Below the pieces are notes generated by a model. It made no database searches. It was not told where the DNA came from and worked only from the letters and a program-made list of their open reading frames with translations. A program made the translations under genes and the position numbers. 64,000 nucleotides of DNA from Kluyvera intermedia (GTDB lineage Bacteria > Pseudomonadota > Gammaproteobacteria > Enterobacterales > Enterobacteriaceae): contig NZ_CP139986.1 in assembly GCF_034424175.1 (NCBI RefSeq), positions 1,116,001 through 1,180,000 on the forward strand, written 5' to 3'. Position 1 is the stretch's first letter, and the number at the start of each line of letters is the position of its first letter. This document shows positions 61,101-64,000 of this stretch, one piece after another.

Positions 61101-62111
61101 TCAGTCAGCCGGCGGCAGGGCGTGTAAAATACGCTGTGCTTCATCTACCGTCAGTGAGTAATCAAAAAATCGCTGGTAAAAATCCTGTGTGATTTTGGCG
61201 ATATCCACGCCTTTGAAACGTTGCGGATGCAGCATTTTCGCGGCCCACTGGATCTGCAATGCGCTTTCGGTACCGTAACGATCCCATGGGAAAACGCCCG
61301 CTGGATTCTGTAGCACCATGCCGTTTTTCACCGCCTTAAGCCCTGAGAACAGCTCAGCGTAGGGGGAGTCAGCCAGCGTGCCGCTGTGTGCGCCGAGAAT
61401 AATGATATCGGGTTGCCAGGCGAGCACCTGCTCCGGTGAAACCTCTTTCATGTTTCCCTTGATCTCTACCGCGGCATTTTCCCCGCCTGCGAGCTTAATC
61501 CAGGTGTCTATCAACGTATGGCAGCCATCAACTTTTAGCGGTTTCAATGACTGAATATGCAGGACGCGCGGACGCTGTGTGCTGGTCAGATTTTGCGTTT
61601 TGCGCTGAACATCATCCAGCACCGACTGTAGATACTGGTTGTAGGCTTTTGCGCGTCCACGCGCATCTGCTGTTCCCAAAACGTCAGCGGTGGTGGTCAC
61701 TGATTTCATCAGTGATGGGTAGTCGGTAAAGGCCATTTCAAGCGTGGGTAGCCCCGCCTGGCGATAGCCTTCGGCTTTATCGTTACCTTTTGAGGTAAAG
61801 ACTACATCCACCCGCTTCGCCAGCAGGCTTTCGGGGTTAAAGGTGGTGCCGCGAACCTGCAACGCTTGATGTAGCGTTGGCGTAATTTTAAACATCCATG
61901 GCTGACTTTCGGGATGGTTAACGGTGGCGACAATTTGACTTCCTGCCCCCAACGTCATGAGTACCGAATGGTGCGCGAACCAGCCGTCGGCAATGGCATT
62001 AACCTTGTCGGGAACGGTGACAGTGTGGCCAGCATCATCCACCACCTGGCGCGTGGCCAGGGCGGGGAAGGCCAGCCACGCGCAGAGTAACCACGCATGG
62101 CGACGCTTCAT
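61101..62111 (-). CDS. Periplasmic iron/siderophore-type ABC binding protein
   Basis: A 336-residue protein of the TroA-like/BtuF-FepB fold with a signal peptide ending near FPALA. Binding-protein blocks include VVDDAGHTVTVPDKVNAIAD (20-40), FNPESLLAKRVDVVF near 92-105 and SPEQVLAWQPDIIILG near 225-240. It lies 12 bases after the TonB receptor gene, so the pair probably handles one ferric-siderophore or metal chelate. No permease or ATPase gene is in the window. Confidence 0.85.
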   Translation of the reverse strand: MKRRHAWLLCAWLAFPALATRQVVDDAGHTVTVPDKVNAIADGWFAHHSVLMTLGAGSQIVATVNHPESQPWMFKITPTLHQALQVRGTTFNPESLLAKRVDVVFTSKGNDKAEGYRQAGLPTLEMAFTDYPSLMKSVTTTADVLGTADARGRAKAYNQYLQSVLDDVQRKTQNLTSTQRPRVLHIQSLKPLKVDGCHTLIDTWIKLAGGENAAVEIKGNMKEVSPEQVLAWQPDIIILGAHSGTLADSPYAELFSGLKAVKNGMVLQNPAGVFPWDRYGTESALQIQWAAKMLHPQRFKGVDIAKITQDFYQRFFDYSLTVDEAQRILHALPPAD

Positions 62112-62123
62112 TATATTGGCTCC

Positions 62124-64000
62124 TTAAAAATCAATCTGCATGGAAAGCTGGGCCTGACGTGGCGCGCCAAGCTGAGCGCTGGCGTTGCCCGCGCCGGTAT
62201 AACCGGTCAGCGCGCCCGGCACCACGTTTGTCCAGTAGTGGCAGTTAGCCAGGTTAGTGACATCCAGTCGGAAGGTCACCGGTGTGTTAGAGATCCGCGT
62301 GGCATAACTGCCGCCAACATCTACGGTGGTATAGCTGCCAACCCAGCTGTCATTGGCGTTATCGGTGGCGCGACGACCTACGTAGCGCACGTTGGTATCC
62401 ACATCGACCCCCGGCAGTTGTTCAATGCTATAGACTGCCAACATACTGGCGGTGAAGCGCGGTAGACCTACCACTTGTTTACCGTTAGCACTGGCAGTAG
62501 CGGTATCGTGCAGACGGGGATTAAGCCAGGTGGCGCCACCGAATAAACGTAAATTCCGGGTAGCGTGACCGTCCGCCATCAACTCTAGCCCACGATTTTT
62601 CTGGGTTCCGTCCTCAGCGAAGTTACCGTCTTCGTTGGTATAAGCGAATGGACGCTTTGCCTGGAACAAGGCAGCGGAGAGTAGCAAATCGTTTATTGGC
62701 GCATATTTTGCGCCGACCTCAATTTGCTGGCTGCGATACGGGTTGAGCACCTGACCTGCGTTACTCGCGCCCGCAGGTGCGGTATCGCCCTGCTGCATGC
62801 TGTCGGCCCAGGTCGTATACAGCGTCACGTTGTCGACGGGCTTGTACATCAGACTGGCGGAACCGCTGGCGCCGCTGTCTTTGTTATCGCTGGTCTGCTT
62901 GCCTGTTTTGTTGTAATTGCTGACGGTAAACAGGTTTTCGCTTCCGGACAGCAGCAGGCTCCATTGCGGGCTGAAATGCAGCGTATCGCTCAGCAGGAAG
63001 GCATGCTGAGTGGTCGTTGCGGACTGATAGCGGGTGTTAAAATCAGGATACGGCGGACGTGGATAAACTGGACTATCGTCAAGCGAGGATTTACCCAGTG
63101 TAAATGTGCCGCCGTTAACCGGGTTGTAGTTCTTCCATACAAAGCCACGGACACCAGCGCTGATATCGTGGCTTAGCCAACCGGTATCGACGCTGCCTGT
63201 CAGGTTTGCCATATAGCTATTGATGGTAAAACGGCTGGCGGCGGAGTTAGCGGTGGTGGTGGTGTAGTTGCCGTGGTTATCGGTCAGCGTATTGGTCACC
63301 GTTGTGGATTCACGGTCGGCAATCTGGCGCAACACGCCAACATCAAGTAGCCAGTTACCGTCGAAATCGTGCTTCAGATGCAGGCTAGCCGTAGTGGTTT
63401 CATCATCGTTCCCGGCATAGCTCTGACCATATTTCGATTTTGTTGGGTCAAGCGGAGAGGGGAAGTGCACGCCTTTTGCCAGCGCAAACGATCCGGGCAT
63501 CCCTTTTTCATAATAGTGGTAGTAGCTGAAATTACTCTCCAGCACCGTTTTATCGGTGAGCTGGAAATCCAGCCCCAGACTCGCCAACTGGCGGCGTTTA
63601 TGGCTGCCACTGGTGTAGCCGTGGCCTTCATCGTTGAGTAGGTTGAGGCGGTATTTGACTCGGTCTCCTGCATCGATTGGGCCGCCAAAATCCAGCGCGG
63701 TCAACGTACCGTTGCCGGTACTGCCGCCAACGGTAAGCCGATGTAACGGGGTATCCGTCGGGCGTTTTGAGACCAGGTTAAACATCCCGGCCGGATTTGC
63801 GGGCCCATACAATGAACCGGCCAGGCCGCTTAACACTTCTACGCTCTGGAACTGCTCAGCGGCGTATTCGGTGGTGGAGACGGCGTTCAGACCGTCAATC
63901 ATTTGGTTTTGTACCACGCTACCCTGCATCCCGCGCGTTTGTGGACGCACGCCGTCGCCTTGCACCGACGGCATATAGCGATAGACATCTTTGACGCTTT
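62124..64000 (-). CDS. TonB-dependent siderophore receptor (N terminus cut by window)
   Basis: At least 625 residues of an outer-membrane receptor; the frame stays open to base 64000, so the signal peptide, TonB box and start of the plug are missing. The plug part shows RGMQGSVVQNQMIDGLNAV, YGPANPAGMFNLVSKRP; the barrel ends in SMQIDF with the C-terminal Phe typical of outer-membrane proteins. It resembles the FpvA/FhuA ferric-siderophore group. Ligand unknown. Confidence 0.9.
   Translation of the reverse strand, partial: SVKDVYRYMPSVQGDGVRPQTRGMQGSVVQNQMIDGLNAVSTTEYAAEQFQSVEVLSGLAGSLYGPANPAGMFNLVSKRPTDTPLHRLTVGGSTGNGTLTALDFGGPIDAGDRVKYRLNLLNDEGHGYTSGSHKRRQLASLGLDFQLTDKTVLESNFSYYHYYEKGMPGSFALAKGVHFPSPLDPTKSKYGQSYAGNDDETTTASLHLKHDFDGNWLLDVGVLRQIADRESTTVTNTLTDNHGNYTTTTANSAASRFTINSYMANLTGSVDTGWLSHDISAGVRGFVWKNYNPVNGGTFTLGKSSLDDSPVYPRPPYPDFNTRYQSATTTQHAFLLSDTLHFSPQWSLLLSGSENLFTVSNYNKTGKQTSDNKDSGASGSASLMYKPVDNVTLYTTWADSMQQGDTAPAGASNAGQVLNPYRSQQIEVGAKYAPINDLLLSAALFQAKRPFAYTNEDGNFAEDGTQKNRGLELMADGHATRNLRLFGGATWLNPRLHDTATASANGKQVVGLPRFTASMLAVYSIEQLPGVDVDTNVRYVGRRATDNANDSWVGSYTTVDVGGSYATRISNTPVTFRLDVTNLANCHYWTNVVPGALTGYTGAGNASAQLGAPRQAQLSMQIDF

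Overview
The window is a chromosomal segment from a member of the Enterobacteriaceae. Almost every gene has a close Escherichia coli counterpart in the same relative order (hyc, asc, hydN/hypF, nor, srl, mltB, pncC, recA, recX, alaS, csrA, tRNAs, yqaB/yqaA, gshA, luxS, emr, proU, ygaM, ygaC, alaE, ygaP). It is not E. coli: it has extra genes (a cysteine-type formate dehydrogenase, a NiCoT nickel permease, a zinc-type ABC transporter, a GH3 glucosidase operon, an iron uptake pair) and lacks several genes that E. coli K-12 has at these positions (nrdHIEF, ygaZH, stpA). A relative of Enterobacter, Lelliottia, Kluyvera, Citrobacter or Klebsiella fits; I cannot name the genus from sequence alone.

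1-7863 is the formate hydrogenlyase operon hycABCDEFGHI (hycA is cut by the window edge). A palindromic repeat lies inside it between hycE and hycF. 7864-8405 is GC-rich non-coding DNA. 8406-12589 is the aryl-beta-glucoside locus ascB-ascF with the divergent repressor ascG. 12681-18724 returns to hydrogen metabolism: a sigma-54 promoter, hydN, a formate dehydrogenase H homologue with Cys140 in place of selenocysteine, hypF and a NiCoT permease. Together these supply electron-transfer subunits, a catalytic formate dehydrogenase, hydrogenase maturation and nickel.

18921-23210 is the nitric oxide detoxification locus norVW with divergent norR; three NorR boxes and a sigma-54 promoter are visible. 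23207-28156 is the sorbitol operon srlAEBDMR-gutQ. 28422-32148 holds mltB and a metal ABC transporter preceded by a strong Zur box and a 35-residue membrane mini-ORF. 32343-38648 is housekeeping DNA: pncC, recA with its LexA box, recX, alaS, csrA, tRNA-Ser(GCU) and four tandem identical tRNA-Arg(ACG).

38794-43400 holds a BON lipoprotein gene, yqaB, yqaA (broken by a complete IS1 with an 8-bp target duplication), gshA, the sRNA micA and luxS. 43655-47876 is a GPH symporter plus domain-swapped GH3 glucosidase operon whose promoter carries a perfect palindrome of AscG type, suggesting it shares a repressor with the asc locus 32 kb away. 47930-52616 is emrB-emrA-mprA and an intact YgaY-like MFS transporter. 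52790-56104 is proX-proW-proV. 56513-60982 holds an AhpD-like gene with a divergent MocR regulator, ygaM, ygaC, alaE, a small DUF2158-like gene and ygaP. 61101 to the window end is a periplasmic metal/siderophore-binding protein and most of a TonB-dependent receptor.

Most of the region is conserved core genome. The most interesting departures are the selenium-free formate dehydrogenase in the hydN-hypF operon, the Zur box/mini-ORF/ABC arrangement, the predicted AscG regulon link, the repeat inside the hyc operon and the rearranged proU flank.
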